Source of the DNA: an uncultured Propionibacteriaceae bacterium
GTDB lineage: Bacteria; Actinomycetota; Actinomycetes; Propionibacteriales; Propionibacteriaceae
Length of the DNA: 64,000 nt
Assembly (NCBI GenBank): GCA_936924635.1
Contig: CAKZHP010000134.1
Location: 40,112 to 104,111 of the forward strand
Direction of reading: 5' to 3'
The position numbers and the translations under genes are program-made. Shown piece after piece: positions 7,972-17,718 of the stretch; the stretch's first letter is position 1, and every line of letters begins with the position of its first letter. The notes below the pieces were generated by a model, which worked only from the letters and a program-made list of their open reading frames with translations, ran no database searches and had not been told where the DNA came from.

Positions 7972-9762
7972 TCAGTCCTGGGAGTAGATCAGCATCGAGT
8001 ACGGAGCGATGGTGATCTCCGCGTACGCGTCCATGCCGTCGCACTTGCCTTCGTAGGCCTCCACGTCGGCCGAGGGGTGGTTGCCGAACAGCGGCGAGTA
8101 GATCTTCGCGTCCGAGTTCAGCCGCAGCCGCCACAGCCCGGCGTTCGGCATGCCGATCCTGTACGCCCCTCGCTCCTGCGCGGAGAAGTTCACGACGACG
8201 ATGACGTCGTCACCCTCGCCGTGGTCGTACCAGCGCTGCCAGGCGATGACGTTGGCGTCGTCGTTGGTGTGGTGCAGGAACAGCCCCTGGCCCGAGAGAC
8301 CCTTGGTGGTGTCGTGCCAGTTGCGCCGCAGCCGGATCAGGTCGCGGTAGAGGTTCGCGATGCCGGCGAAGTCGTCGTTGCGGTGCCAGTCCAGCGGCAC
8401 CTCGTCGCGGAACCAGCCGCCCTCCAGGAACTCCTGCCCCTGGAAGATCATCGGGATGCCCGGGGAGGTCATCACCAGCCCCGCGCCCAGCGTGGAGCGC
8501 TTCTGCGCCGCCCAGCCGCTCGGGTTCCCCGGCTCGATCTCCTCCGGCACCCGGGCGCGCCCGTTGGCGACCTCGTCGTGGCTCTCGGTGTAGATGACGC
8601 GCGAGAACGCCTCGCCGTACGAGGAACCGATCGCGTCCCGTACATCAGCCATGGAGCGCTGCGCGTCGTCGATGGTCTCCAGCGCCTCGCGCACGGGGTG
8701 GACGAACTTCGCGTCCCACTGCGAGTGGAACAGAGCGCCGTCGGCCCCATTGGACGTCACCTGCGGATGGCCGTGGAGGTCCTCGGCGATCAGTACACGA
8801 CCAGGAAACTCCTCCCGGATGGCACCGTTGATCCAGCGCATCAGGCTCCACCCGTCGGGCAGGTCGAAGCCCGAGCCGTTGACGCTGCGCACGTACGGGG
8901 TCATGTCGTAGCGCAGGCCATCGAGGTGGTAGTCGCGCAGCCACATGAAGGCGTTGTCGCGGATGTACTGCCGCACCTCGCCCACGCCGTAGTTGGGACG
9001 CGTGGCGCCCCACGGCGTGTGGGCGCGGTCGTCGTTGTAGAAGTAGATGCCGCCGAGGCCGTTCTCGGCCCACCCGTCGAATGTCCACAGGTCGAGGTCG
9101 CTCGGGCCGAAGTGGTTGTACACCACGTCGAGCAGCACGGCGAGGCCGAGCTTGTGGGCCTCCTTGACGAGGCGCTTGAACTCGTCGGGGCCGCCGTACG
9201 ACGACTCGACGGCGAAGATGTTGGCCGGGTTGTAGCCCCACGAGTAGTCGCCCGCGAACTCGGCGACCGGCATCAGCTGCAGCGCGTTCACCCCGAGGCT
9301 GACCACGTGGTCGAGCTTGGTGATCAGGTCGGTGAGGTTGCCGACCCACTCCCCCTCGTCGGTGAACGAGCCCACGTGCGCCTCGTAGATCACGAGCTCG
9401 TTGTGCGGCGGACACTGGAAGCTGTCGCCCTCCCAGCTGAACGCGGAGTGGTCGTAGATCACCGAGTTGCCGACGGAGTTCGTCACCTGCATGGCGTACG
9501 GATCCATGCGGTCGAACGTGCTGTCGCCGTGGGTGATGAGGAACTTGTACTCGTCGCCCACCGCGGCGCCGGCCACGAACCCGTACCAGAACCCGTTGCC
9601 CTCGCTGGCCAGCACGTCGGCGTCGCCGGACCACTCGTTGAAGGACCCCTTGACGGCCACACGATCAGCATGCGGCGCCCAGACCCGGAAGCCGGCTCCC
9701 CCCTCGACGGGGATCGCTCCCATTCCCTGGACCGTCTCGTGCTGGTTCGGCGCCGCGCTCAT
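7972..9762 (-). CDS. GH13 alpha-glucan enzyme, branching-enzyme-like
   Basis: A 596-residue cytoplasmic GH13 protein. An N-terminal CBM48-like domain (FRVWAPHADRVAVKGSFNEWSG, residues 25-45) precedes the barrel. Barrel motifs are WGYNPANIFAVESSYG near 175, DVVYNHFG near 210, DGLRYDMTPY near 278 with the nucleophile Asp, LIAEDL near 322 with the acid Glu, and ESHDEV near 391. The C-terminal beta domain ends in IAPYSMLIYSQD. The domain order is that of glycogen branching enzymes, but it is shorter and the region around IAEDL differs from typical GlgB, so hydrolase or transglycosylase activity is possible. With the nearby pullulanase it suggests alpha-glucan metabolism. Confidence 0.85.
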   Translation of the reverse strand: MSAAPNQHETVQGMGAIPVEGGAGFRVWAPHADRVAVKGSFNEWSGDADVLASEGNGFWYGFVAGAAVGDEYKFLITHGDSTFDRMDPYAMQVTNSVGNSVIYDHSAFSWEGDSFQCPPHNELVIYEAHVGSFTDEGEWVGNLTDLITKLDHVVSLGVNALQLMPVAEFAGDYSWGYNPANIFAVESSYGGPDEFKRLVKEAHKLGLAVLLDVVYNHFGPSDLDLWTFDGWAENGLGGIYFYNDDRAHTPWGATRPNYGVGEVRQYIRDNAFMWLRDYHLDGLRYDMTPYVRSVNGSGFDLPDGWSLMRWINGAIREEFPGRVLIAEDLHGHPQVTSNGADGALFHSQWDAKFVHPVREALETIDDAQRSMADVRDAIGSSYGEAFSRVIYTESHDEVANGRARVPEEIEPGNPSGWAAQKRSTLGAGLVMTSPGIPMIFQGQEFLEGGWFRDEVPLDWHRNDDFAGIANLYRDLIRLRRNWHDTTKGLSGQGLFLHHTNDDANVIAWQRWYDHGEGDDVIVVVNFSAQERGAYRIGMPNAGLWRLRLNSDAKIYSPLFGNHPSADVEAYEGKCDGMDAYAEITIAPYSMLIYSQD

Positions 9763-9823
9763 GAGTTCCCTTCGTCAGTCTGCGCAACCTAGCGCACCGG
9801 CCGCAACCAGGGCTAAGCGTCCA

Positions 9824-10735
<912 letters not shown>

Positions 10736-10859
10736 GGGCTCACCCTAGGTGTAGCGGTGGTGGAGTGTGGGTCTGCTGAGCTTGCCAAGCAGACCCACGT
10801 CGAAAGCACGCCGAGCCGAGCGCCAGCGAGGCACGGCGAAACCTCCGTCCCCAGGGCGC

Positions 10860-10943
10860 CCTGGCTTCGCCCCGCTCAGCCAAGTCGGGTCTCGCCGCGC
10901 CTCGTCCTCGTACCTCGGACGAGCCTTGCTCAACCACCGGATC
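10860..10943. repeat. class B element
   Basis: The stretch ending GAGCCTTGCTCAACCACCGG carries the inverted TTGAGCAAGG word with neighbouring CGTCCTCG and CGGACGAG complementary blocks. It abuts the stop of the GH3 gene and may end its transcript. Confidence 0.5.
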
Positions 10944-12665
10944 TCAGAGGCGGGCCTGCCACTTGTTCGTCCAGACCAGGTCGTTGTGGCCGCCCTTGAA
11001 CTCGCTCTTGCCCTCGAGCTTGTCGAGCACGGCGCGGAGGTTCTCCTCGTTGGAGTGGTACGCGTTCACGTAGCACTTCACCATCGTGGCGTCGTGCAGG
11101 TGGGTCGTGTAGTTGAGGCTGACCATGAAGGTCGGCACCTCCCAGACGTACCAGGGCACCTCGTTCGACATCGCCGTCTGCCACTGGATGCGGTAGTTGT
11201 TCTGAGCGCCGTACCCGACCACGTCGGCGATCACCAGCGCGCAGTCGACCTGGTCGCGGTACTCGAGCGTCGAGCCCTTGATGCGCGTGGTGCCGTCGTT
11301 GAGCGTCACCTCGTAGCCCCGCTCGGTCAGCATCGCCGTCAGCTGCTCGACCGTCTTGTCGTTGCCGGAGACGATGCCGCCCTTCTCGCCGGAGAGGTAG
11401 TAGAGGCGTACGCGCTTGTGGTCGGTCGGGTTCATCGGCAGCTGGTCGAGCGTGTTCTTGACCAGCGTGATGCCCTTGTCGGCGGCGTTGCGGCGCATCT
11501 CCAGGTGCTCCTCGCACCCCACGACCTCGAGCGCGTCGGGCGTCTTCTGCAGCGTGCCGTCGGCCTGCTTCATGTGCAGGTTCAGCTTGGCCTTGAGGCC
11601 GAGCACGCGGCGTACGGCGTCGTCGAGGCGCTCGGCGGTGATGACCCCGTTCTTCACGCCGTCGAGCATGAAGCCGAAGTCCTCCTCCATGACGTTGAAG
11701 AACAGGAACATGTCGCAGCCGGCGGCGATGGCCAGCGGCACGTAGTCCTGCCGCCGCATCGCCGAGGTCATGCCGAGCATGTGCGAGGCGTCGGTGACGA
11801 CGAGTCCGTTGAAGCCGAGCCGCTCCTTGAGCAGGTCGGTGGTCAGTTCCTTCGACAGGGTCGCCGGCAGCAGGTCGGCGTCCTTCAGCGAGGGGTTGAG
11901 CTGCTTCTGGTACTCCGGCATCACGAAGTGCGCGGCCATGATCATCTCGACGCCGCGGTCGATGTGGTTGCGGAAGACCTTGCCGAACGACGCGTCCCAC
12001 TCGGCAGGCGGCAGGTCGTTGACGCCCAGGATCAGGTGCTGGTCGCGCTCCTCCACGCCGTCCCCCGGCCAGTGCTTGACACAGCAGACGATCTCGGACT
12101 CCTTGAGCCCGTCCACGTACGCGTTCGTGTAGCGGATCACCGTGTCGGCGTCGGTCCCGTACGCACGGGTGTTGACGATGGTGTTCTGCCAGTTCATGAG
12201 GATGTCGACGCAGGGGTCGAAGTTCACGTTCACACCCAGAGCGGTCGCCTCGCGCCCGGAGACGTACCCGGCGTCGTGCGCCACCTGCGGGTCGCCGGCG
12301 GCCTCGGACTGGGCGCCGGAGGCGATGTACGTGCCGTCGTTGCACGCCCCGTTGCCGCCGGAGTCGCAGTTCGCGGCCACGAGCAGCGGCACCTTCGCGT
12401 ACGACTGCAGCTCGTTGAGCAAGTTCTGCACCTGCGCCGCCGTGCCGCCCTGGTAGCGCGCGCCGCCGATGCCGTACCTCGTGACCATCTCCTGGTTCGA
12501 CAGGCTGTTGCCGGAGAAGGCGTCGCCGCCGAAGAAGAACAGGTTGAAGAACAGCTGCCCCACCTTCTCCTCGGTGGTGAGGCCGGCCAGGGTCTGCTCG
12601 ACCCAGTCGATCTGGGAGGGGTTGAGGTGGTACGGCTTCGCGGTCAGGTCAGCGGTCGTGGGCAT
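10944..12665 (-). CDS. glycoside hydrolase family 3 protein, NagZ-like
   Basis: A 573-residue GH3 protein. The (beta/alpha)8 domain carries the family His motif KHWPGDG near residue 196, AAHFVMPEY near 240, and the catalytic Asp segment GFNGLVVTDASHMLGM near 285. A C-terminal alpha/beta sandwich-like domain follows from about 390. The KHxPGDG pattern is shared with beta-N-acetylglucosaminidases, but this protein is longer than NagZ and the acceptor is unknown. No signal peptide is seen. Its ATG overlaps the stop of the upstream HAD gene (TGATG), which implies coupled expression. Confidence 0.87.
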   Translation of the reverse strand: MPTTADLTAKPYHLNPSQIDWVEQTLAGLTTEEKVGQLFFNLFFFGGDAFSGNSLSNQEMVTRYGIGGARYQGGTAAQVQNLLNELQSYAKVPLLVAANCDSGGNGACNDGTYIASGAQSEAAGDPQVAHDAGYVSGREATALGVNVNFDPCVDILMNWQNTIVNTRAYGTDADTVIRYTNAYVDGLKESEIVCCVKHWPGDGVEERDQHLILGVNDLPPAEWDASFGKVFRNHIDRGVEMIMAAHFVMPEYQKQLNPSLKDADLLPATLSKELTTDLLKERLGFNGLVVTDASHMLGMTSAMRRQDYVPLAIAAGCDMFLFFNVMEEDFGFMLDGVKNGVITAERLDDAVRRVLGLKAKLNLHMKQADGTLQKTPDALEVVGCEEHLEMRRNAADKGITLVKNTLDQLPMNPTDHKRVRLYYLSGEKGGIVSGNDKTVEQLTAMLTERGYEVTLNDGTTRIKGSTLEYRDQVDCALVIADVVGYGAQNNYRIQWQTAMSNEVPWYVWEVPTFMVSLNYTTHLHDATMVKCYVNAYHSNEENLRAVLDKLEGKSEFKGGHNDLVWTNKWQARL

Positions 12666-13603
12666 CAGCTCTTCACCTTCGGCATCGTCACCGTGGTCGT
12701 GCCCGAGAGGGTCTCCCAGGGCACCTGGTCTGGCAGGTGCGACTCGTAGGTCGCGAGGAGCCCGTCGGCGTACGGACCTGCGTACGTGCCGTCGAGCAGC
12801 CTCGGCAGCGCCTCCTCGGTGAAGCGCTGCCAGGACTCCTTCTCGGCGCCCGGCACGATCGGGTAGAACAGGCAGCCGACCGCGCGGGCGGCGTCGCGGT
12901 CACCCGGGGCGTCGCCGATGAGCATGATCCGCGCGGGGTCGTACTTGCCGGTCGCCGCGTACTGCACGTGCTGCGCCTTCGAGCCCATCTCCTGGCCGGC
13001 GATGACCTTCATGTACGGGGCGAGGCCGTGCTCGTTCCACTCCCGGATCAGCGCCTCCATGGGGGTCGCCGAGACGGTCATGCAGTCGACGTCCGGCTGC
13101 ATGGCGACGATCGCCTCGCGTACGCCCGGGAACGGCCCGCACCCGTGCACCATGTCGGCGATGGCCGCGTTCACGCCGTTGCCCCAGCGGATCGCGCGGG
13201 CGATGGTGTCGGACGGGTTCTCCTTGGCGAAGGCGGCGATGCCGGCGTCGCTGAGCGGGTACGGCGACTCGATGAACTGCGTCAGCTCGGGGTAGTCGGG
13301 GATGGTGACGCCGCGCTCGGCGACCTCCGTGCGGTCGCGCAGCAGGTCGAGCACCTGGCGCAGCGCCAGCCAGCGGTTGAGGCCGCGGGTGACCGAGTGC
13401 AGGTTCGTGAAGATCGCGGTCTCGCGAGCCAGGGTGGAGACGGGCTGCAGGTCCCAGAACCGGATGGTGCACGGCGTGAAGCACTCGTAGTGCTTGATGT
13501 CCATGGCGTCGAACGCGCAGCCGTCGGAGTCGATCCCGACGAAGACGTCGTGCTCGGGCACGAAGTCGGTGAGCACGCTCGCCGCGGCGAGGATCTCGGT
13601 CAC
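12665..13603 (-). CDS. HAD-superfamily hydrolase
   Basis: A 312-residue phosphatase-like protein. Motif I is D25-S-D27 in VFVGIDSDGCAFDAMD. The SATP segment in TVSATPMEAL can act as motif II, and IGDAPGDRDAA near residue 240 is motif IV. The long insertion after motif I is a cap domain. Start GTG at 13,603 has a GAGGAAGG ribosome site seven bases upstream; the longer frame to 13,792 is rejected because it translates a class C palindrome. Coupling to the GH3 gene suggests that it dephosphorylates a sugar phosphate linked to that hydrolase's product; this is inference. Confidence 0.85.
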   Translation of the reverse strand: MTEILAAASVLTDFVPEHDVFVGIDSDGCAFDAMDIKHYECFTPCTIRFWDLQPVSTLARETAIFTNLHSVTRGLNRWLALRQVLDLLRDRTEVAERGVTIPDYPELTQFIESPYPLSDAGIAAFAKENPSDTIARAIRWGNGVNAAIADMVHGCGPFPGVREAIVAMQPDVDCMTVSATPMEALIREWNEHGLAPYMKVIAGQEMGSKAQHVQYAATGKYDPARIMLIGDAPGDRDAARAVGCLFYPIVPGAEKESWQRFTEEALPRLLDGTYAGPYADGLLATYESHLPDQVPWETLSGTTTVTMPKVKS

Positions 13604-13723
13604 GGCGCTGCCTTCCTCGGGATGTCGGTGAGGGCAGTCTCCACCGGTGAGTGGGGGCAGCCCCGTGGTTGCAGCGCCTTGCCACCCGGGCGCGGGAAGG
13701 GTCTCCCGGGGCTGGTCACGGGG

Positions 13724-13808
13724 GTGACCTGCACAACCGGTGCGCCTACGTGCGCTGGTCCCCTCTGGGGCGAGCAACGCCGCTGTTCGCACCGGTTGTG
13801 CAGGTCAC
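13724..13808. repeat. class C palindrome, copy 1
   Basis: Two perfectly complementary 21-base arms (13,724-13,744 and 13,788-13,808; core GCACAACCGGTGCG) flank a 43-base loop. It begins 17 bases past the stop of the leftward mucin-like gene, a terminator-like position. Copies 2 and 3 are at 52.9 and 59.9 kb. Confidence 0.85.
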
Positions 13809-13824
13809 GTGACCGAGTCCTGGC

Positions 13825-15165
13825 TTAGTGGGTGTTCCAGGTGACCTTGCTGGACCCGTCGCTGTAGGTGAGCTTGAACGCGTCGCTGCCCTGGATGAAG
13901 GAGTCAGGGGTGGCGAACGAGAGGAACCCCTCGCTGCACTGACCAGCAGCGATCGGGCCGGTCTTGATGGCGGGCTGGTAGCTGGTGCCGGTCGCCCGGG
14001 CCGCCTGCTGCCCCTTGGTGTTGCTGAGCGTCCACGCGGCGGGATCGACGGTGCTGGCCGCGCTCGTCGCGCACATCTTCACCCAGTAGCCGGACACCCC
14101 CTGGATCCGGCTGGCGGCGTTCGGCGGCTCGGTCACGGCCACGGTGAGCGCAGGCAGTGTCGCGGCGCCCTTGCCGGGCAGGGTGGTCTGCACGGGCGCG
14201 GGAGCGGTGGAGGCAAGGCGGGTCGTGGCAGCCGTGGTCGCGGGCTGGGTGGTCTGCGCGGGCTGCGTGGTGGCCGGTGCCGTGGTGGCCGGGGCCGTCG
14301 CGGTGGCCGTCGTCACCGGGGCCGTGGTCGCCGGGGCCACGGTCGCGGGGGCGGTGGTCGGCGCCTGCGTCGTGGCCGGCTGGGTCGCGGGCTGCGTGGA
14401 GACCGGCGGCGCAGAGGCGGGCTGGGGGGGCGCAGGCGCCGGGGCCGTACTGGCGGGGTTGGCGGTCGTGGGCGCGGGGTCGCGCGTGAACCACCAGGCG
14501 GCGAGGACGATGAGCGCCAGCACCACCAGGCCGACGATCACGGGGACGGCGTTGGAGCGCCGCGCAGGGTCGTCGCCGCTCACGGGCGGGGGCGGAGTGG
14601 TGCCGCCGGGCGGGGTGGCGGCGGCGTACGGGGTCGGGGCTGCCGGCTCGGCCGGGACCGCATCCGGGTCGATCGGCCCCGCGGCGGCCACCGGGTCGTC
14701 GGCGTCGGCGAGCCGCCGGGCCGCGACGGGCTCATCCGGGTCGACGGCAGGCATGGCCCTGGTCGCAACGGGATCAGCCGGCACCAGCTGGGTCGCGTCA
14801 GGGTCAGCAGCGGCCATGGCCCGGGTCGCGGCCGCGTCGTCCGGCACCACCTGGGTCGCGTCAGGGTCGGCGGCCGACATCGCCTGGGTGGCGTCGGAAG
14901 CGTCCGAGTCGCGCCACAGGTCCTGCGGCATCGCCTGCGTGGCAGCGAGGTCGTCGGCCTGTGCGTGCCGGGCACCGGGGGCCGAGGCGCCGGTCCCGAC
15001 GCCGCGGGCCGCGTCGCCGTCGGCCAGCACTGCCGGCATCTGCTGAGTCTCGGGCAGGTCGTCCGAGCCGGCCGGGGCTGGGGACGGCTGGGCTCTGTGC
15101 TGGATGCGCATCTCCTCCGGCTCGGGCTCGCGGGCACGGCGCGGGGTGGGCGGGTTCTCAGACAT
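13825..15165 (-). CDS. single-pass membrane protein with TQ repeats and mucin-like stalk
   Basis: I do not recognise a named family. The 446-residue protein has four parts. A disordered acidic cytoplasmic region (1-200) repeats a T-Q/R-x-M/V-P-like motif: ETQQMP, ATQAMP, ATQAMS, ATQVVP, ATRAMA, ATQLVP, ATRAMP. One transmembrane helix VPVIVGLVVLALIVLAAW lies near 206-225, a Thr/Pro/Ala-rich stalk near 235-330, and a C-terminal domain with two Cys (MCATS and GQCSEG) follows. Orientation is inferred: stalk and C-terminal domain outside. ATG at 15,165 has GAGGAGG five bases upstream. The repeated Thr motifs could be Ser/Thr-kinase sites. Confidence 0.8.
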   Translation of the reverse strand: MSENPPTPRRAREPEPEEMRIQHRAQPSPAPAGSDDLPETQQMPAVLADGDAARGVGTGASAPGARHAQADDLAATQAMPQDLWRDSDASDATQAMSAADPDATQVVPDDAAATRAMAAADPDATQLVPADPVATRAMPAVDPDEPVAARRLADADDPVAAAGPIDPDAVPAEPAAPTPYAAATPPGGTTPPPPVSGDDPARRSNAVPVIVGLVVLALIVLAAWWFTRDPAPTTANPASTAPAPAPPQPASAPPVSTQPATQPATTQAPTTAPATVAPATTAPVTTATATAPATTAPATTQPAQTTQPATTAATTRLASTAPAPVQTTLPGKGAATLPALTVAVTEPPNAASRIQGVSGYWVKMCATSAASTVDPAAWTLSNTKGQQAARATGTSYQPAIKTGPIAAGQCSEGFLSFATPDSFIQGSDAFKLTYSDGSSKVTWNTH

Positions 15166-15581
15166 GAAACCTCCTCGGTTCGTACCGAATCTCTCACTGT
15201 CTAGGGTCTTCGGCCAGCAGGACACGACTACCGGCGCCTGGTGTCCAGAGGTCGCAGGAGGGTCCCGCCCGCCGCAGGTCGCCGGTTGGCCGCCGGGTGC
15301 CGTCGAGGCTGAGGGAAGCAGCTGGTGCGCGCCACGGAGGCCAGGGCAGCAGCATCCTGCGGACTGGGCGTCGGGCGTACCTCGGCGAGGCGGGCTCGAC
15401 GGGCACCGGCGTCGGCAGGAGCGACGCGCAGCGGCCGGTCAACGAGATCAGGGACACGGAGTCGCCTGCGACAAGGTGCAGCACCGTTCTCGGTACCCGA
15501 TCGAGCGGTCGTGGCCGGTCGGCGCACAGTGGCACGGCGTTCCTCGTACCGCACGCGGCGGGTTTGTGGGAGGGTGACCCC
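15166..15581. other. 416-bp intergenic region
   Basis: Divergent gap between the mucin-like gene and the next rightward gene. It must hold both promoters, but I see no clear -35/-10 pair, no repeat of the named classes and no supported gene. Confidence 0.5.
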
Positions 15582-16064
15582 ATGGCCCCACGCACGGTGC
15601 ACTACGTGTTCGCACACCGCGTTCTTCGCGACATCGCCCTCGACCCCAACGTCGACCTCCTGGAGGAGGCGACCGAGGTCGACCTGGGGCCGAAGCTCGC
15701 GGACATCTGGGCCGACCTCAACGAGCGCGTTCCCGAGGAGAGCAAGATCCCGGGCGACGGGCTCGCCGCCTACGTCGTGCAGCGTCCCGACTACGCCGCC
15801 GTGCTGGTCACCATGCCCGAGCCGCAGCAACCCGCCGAGGCGTACGCGACCATGGTCGTCAGTGGGCCTGACGAGACGCAGACGTTGTACTACACGTGGG
15901 AGTACGGCCACGACACCGCCACCGGTGAGCCCGCCGCGTTCCTCTGCGGCTGGGGCCAGGACCCGCACGGCGCCGGCACCACGCACTACAACTACGGATC
16001 CCGCGACAACACCTCCATCGACACCTTCGTCGACGAGGTCGGCAAGCACATCACCGAGTCCTGA
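15582..16064 (+). CDS. hypothetical protein, 160 residues
   Basis: No family recognised. It is an acidic soluble protein with no membrane segment or signal. It begins MAPRTVHYVFAHRVLRDIAL and contains a long acidic stretch, several Tyr/Trp-rich strands (TLYYTWEYGHD, CGWGQDPHG) and a C-terminal helix. ATG at 15,582 is preceded by GGGAGGG at good spacing, which favours it over the longer open frame. Codon use matches the neighbours, so it is probably a real native gene. Confidence 0.7.
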   Translation: MAPRTVHYVFAHRVLRDIALDPNVDLLEEATEVDLGPKLADIWADLNERVPEESKIPGDGLAAYVVQRPDYAAVLVTMPEPQQPAEAYATMVVSGPDETQTLYYTWEYGHDTATGEPAAFLCGWGQDPHGAGTTHYNYGSRDNTSIDTFVDEVGKHITES

Positions 16065-16107
16065 GCGACCCGCGGTCGGGGCGCTGACCCGACCTGATCG
16101 CGCGTCA

Positions 16108-16121
16108 GTACGAGCTCGTAC
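16108..16121. promoter_or_regulatory. 14-bp perfect palindrome GTACGAGCTCGTAC
   Basis: A perfect palindrome in the gap before the Asp-nucleophile hydrolase, 187 bp from its start. It may be a regulator site; no second copy was seen. GTAC words are common in this genome, which lowers its weight. Confidence 0.3.
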
Positions 16122-16307
16122 GCGTTGTCGACAGATGGCGCCCCGCGCTCTCGCGGCTGAGTGAGAGACGTGGTCTCGACGCGTCGTGGCTTGCCGCACC
16201 TGATTCCTCGGCGATCCAGCGCGGGTACGGCCGCGTACGGCATGCAGGGACTCACCCCGGCAAGGGGATGCAGTGCGTCGCCGTGGGGGCGCGCCTAGGT
16301 TGAGGTC

Positions 16308-17126
16308 ATGGACACGTTCGAGCGCCAGGGACTCCGTTTCGACGTCCGCGACGGAGGCCCCCGGGACGGAGCGGTCGTCGTGCTCCTGCACGGGTTCCCC
16401 CAGGACGCCTCGAGCTGGCGCGAGGTCGAGCCGGTGCTCCACGAGGCGGGGCTGCGCACACTGGCGCCCGACCAGCGCGGGTACTCGCCAGCGGCGTCGC
16501 CGTCAGGCACGGAGGCGTACACGATCACCGAGCTGGTCGACGACGTCGTCGCGCTGATGGACGAGGCCGGGGCCGACCAGGTGGCCCTCGTGGGCCATGA
16601 CTGGGGCGGGGCGGTCGCCTGGGCGGCGGCGACCCTGCACCCGCAGCGGGTCGCGACGCTGACGGTGCTGTCGACGCCTCACCCGGCCGCGCTGAGACGA
16701 GCGAACCGGAGGCCGTCGCAGTGGCTGCGCGGCTGGTACCGCACGTTCTTCCAGCTGCCCCGGATCCCTGAGCGGCTGCTCGCCGGGCGGGTCGGCGCGA
16801 TGATGCAGCGCGACCAGGTGCCGGGCGCGGAGGCGTACGGGCGTCGCTTCGCCAGCCCGGAGTCGCTGCACGGCCCGATCACCTGGTACCGCGCCAACCG
16901 TGGTCTGGGAGCCGACGTCATGGACCAGCCGGTTCGGGTGCCCACGACGTACGTGTGGGGTTCTCACGACACGGCTCTGCGCCGCAGGGCGGCCGAGCTG
17001 ACGCGTGAGTACGTCGCCGCCGAGTACAGGTTCGTGGAGCTCGACGCCGACCACTGGCTGCCCGACAAGGAGCCCTCTCGGGTCGCCGCGGAGATCATCA
17101 GTCGCAGCACCGAGCACCCCGTCTGA
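16308..17126 (+). CDS. alpha/beta hydrolase, epoxide hydrolase/dehalogenase type
   Basis: A 272-residue alpha/beta hydrolase with HGFPQD near residue 29, DQRGYSP near 58 and the nucleophile elbow GHDWGG near 102. Here the nucleophile is Asp, as in epoxide hydrolases and haloalkane dehalogenases. A cap region contains WYRTFFQLP. Late acid and His residues lie in WGSHDTAL and DADHWLPD. The reaction is probably hydrolytic attack through an ester intermediate; the substrate is unknown. A hairpin terminator follows the gene. Confidence 0.87.
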   Translation: MDTFERQGLRFDVRDGGPRDGAVVVLLHGFPQDASSWREVEPVLHEAGLRTLAPDQRGYSPAASPSGTEAYTITELVDDVVALMDEAGADQVALVGHDWGGAVAWAAATLHPQRVATLTVLSTPHPAALRRANRRPSQWLRGWYRTFFQLPRIPERLLAGRVGAMMQRDQVPGAEAYGRRFASPESLHGPITWYRANRGLGADVMDQPVRVPTTYVWGSHDTALRRRAAELTREYVAAEYRFVELDADHWLPDKEPSRVAAEIISRSTEHPV

Positions 17127-17147
17127 ACCATGCCGCGCCGGGCGGGA

Positions 17148-17173
17148 CCTCCGTCGCCGCAGGGCGACGGAGG
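17148..17173. terminator. bidirectional hairpin terminator
   Basis: Perfect 11-bp stem CCTCCGTCGCC / GGCGACGGAGG with loop GCAG, between the convergent hydrolase and RidA genes. There is no strong T run, as is usual at this GC content. Confidence 0.7.
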
Positions 17174-17197
17174 CCCAAAGCCCGGGTTTTCGGGCGA

Positions 17198-17599
17198 TCA
17201 GGCGACGGCCGTGCCCTCCAGCTCGACCATCAGGCCGGGGATCGCCAGCCGGGTCACGCCGAGCATCGTGGTGGACGGCGCGGCTCCGGCCTCGGCCAGG
17301 CGGCCCGCCAGGACGCCGTAGTGCTGGAGCAGCAGGTCGACGTCGGTGGCGTACACGGTGAGCCGCACCAGGTCACCGAGCCCCATGCCCGCGCCCTCCA
17401 GCACAGCCACCAGGTTGTCGAGGCTCAGCGCGAGCTGGCCCGCCATGTCACCCTCGTGCTGCGGGCTACCGTCTGCCGCCGTCGCGGTCTGCCCGGAGCA
17501 GTAGAGCGTGCGGGTCCGGCCCGTCACCAGCTCCCCCTGGTTGAAGCCCATGGGCAGCGACCACGTCACCGGGTTGATGGCGGTTCGTTCGACAGTCAT
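17198..17599 (-). CDS. RidA family protein
   Basis: Small enamine/imine deaminase-fold protein of 133 residues (family usual about 125-135). Members hydrolyse reactive 2-aminoacrylate or act on related imines. Visible blocks are NQGELVTGRTRTLYCSGQT, SLDNLVAVLEGAGMGLGDLVRLTVYATDVD and MLGVTRLAIPGLMVELEGTAVA. The Arg expected near residue 105 of canonical RidA appears in VTRLAIP, displaced from the usual position, so it may be a non-canonical subgroup. ATG at 17,599 has GGAG upstream. It is divergent from a WYL regulator. Confidence 0.88.
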   Translation of the reverse strand: MTVERTAINPVTWSLPMGFNQGELVTGRTRTLYCSGQTATAADGSPQHEGDMAGQLALSLDNLVAVLEGAGMGLGDLVRLTVYATDVDLLLQHYGVLAGRLAEAGAAPSTTMLGVTRLAIPGLMVELEGTAVA

Positions 17600-17718
17600 G
17601 TTCGTCTCCTGCTGGTCGTGGGGCACGGCCCCGTCACGAGCGCCGTACGGCGCCTCCGCCCCGACAGTTCCGCATCATCCCGCCATCTCCTGTCGTGTTT
17701 TGCTGACATTCTTCGCAG

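Noticed and set aside
14144..15046. 300-codon Gly/Ala/Val-rich frame resembling a PE-PGRS-like protein
   Set aside because: It is the antisense shadow of the Thr/Pro/Ala-rich stalk of the mucin-like protein.
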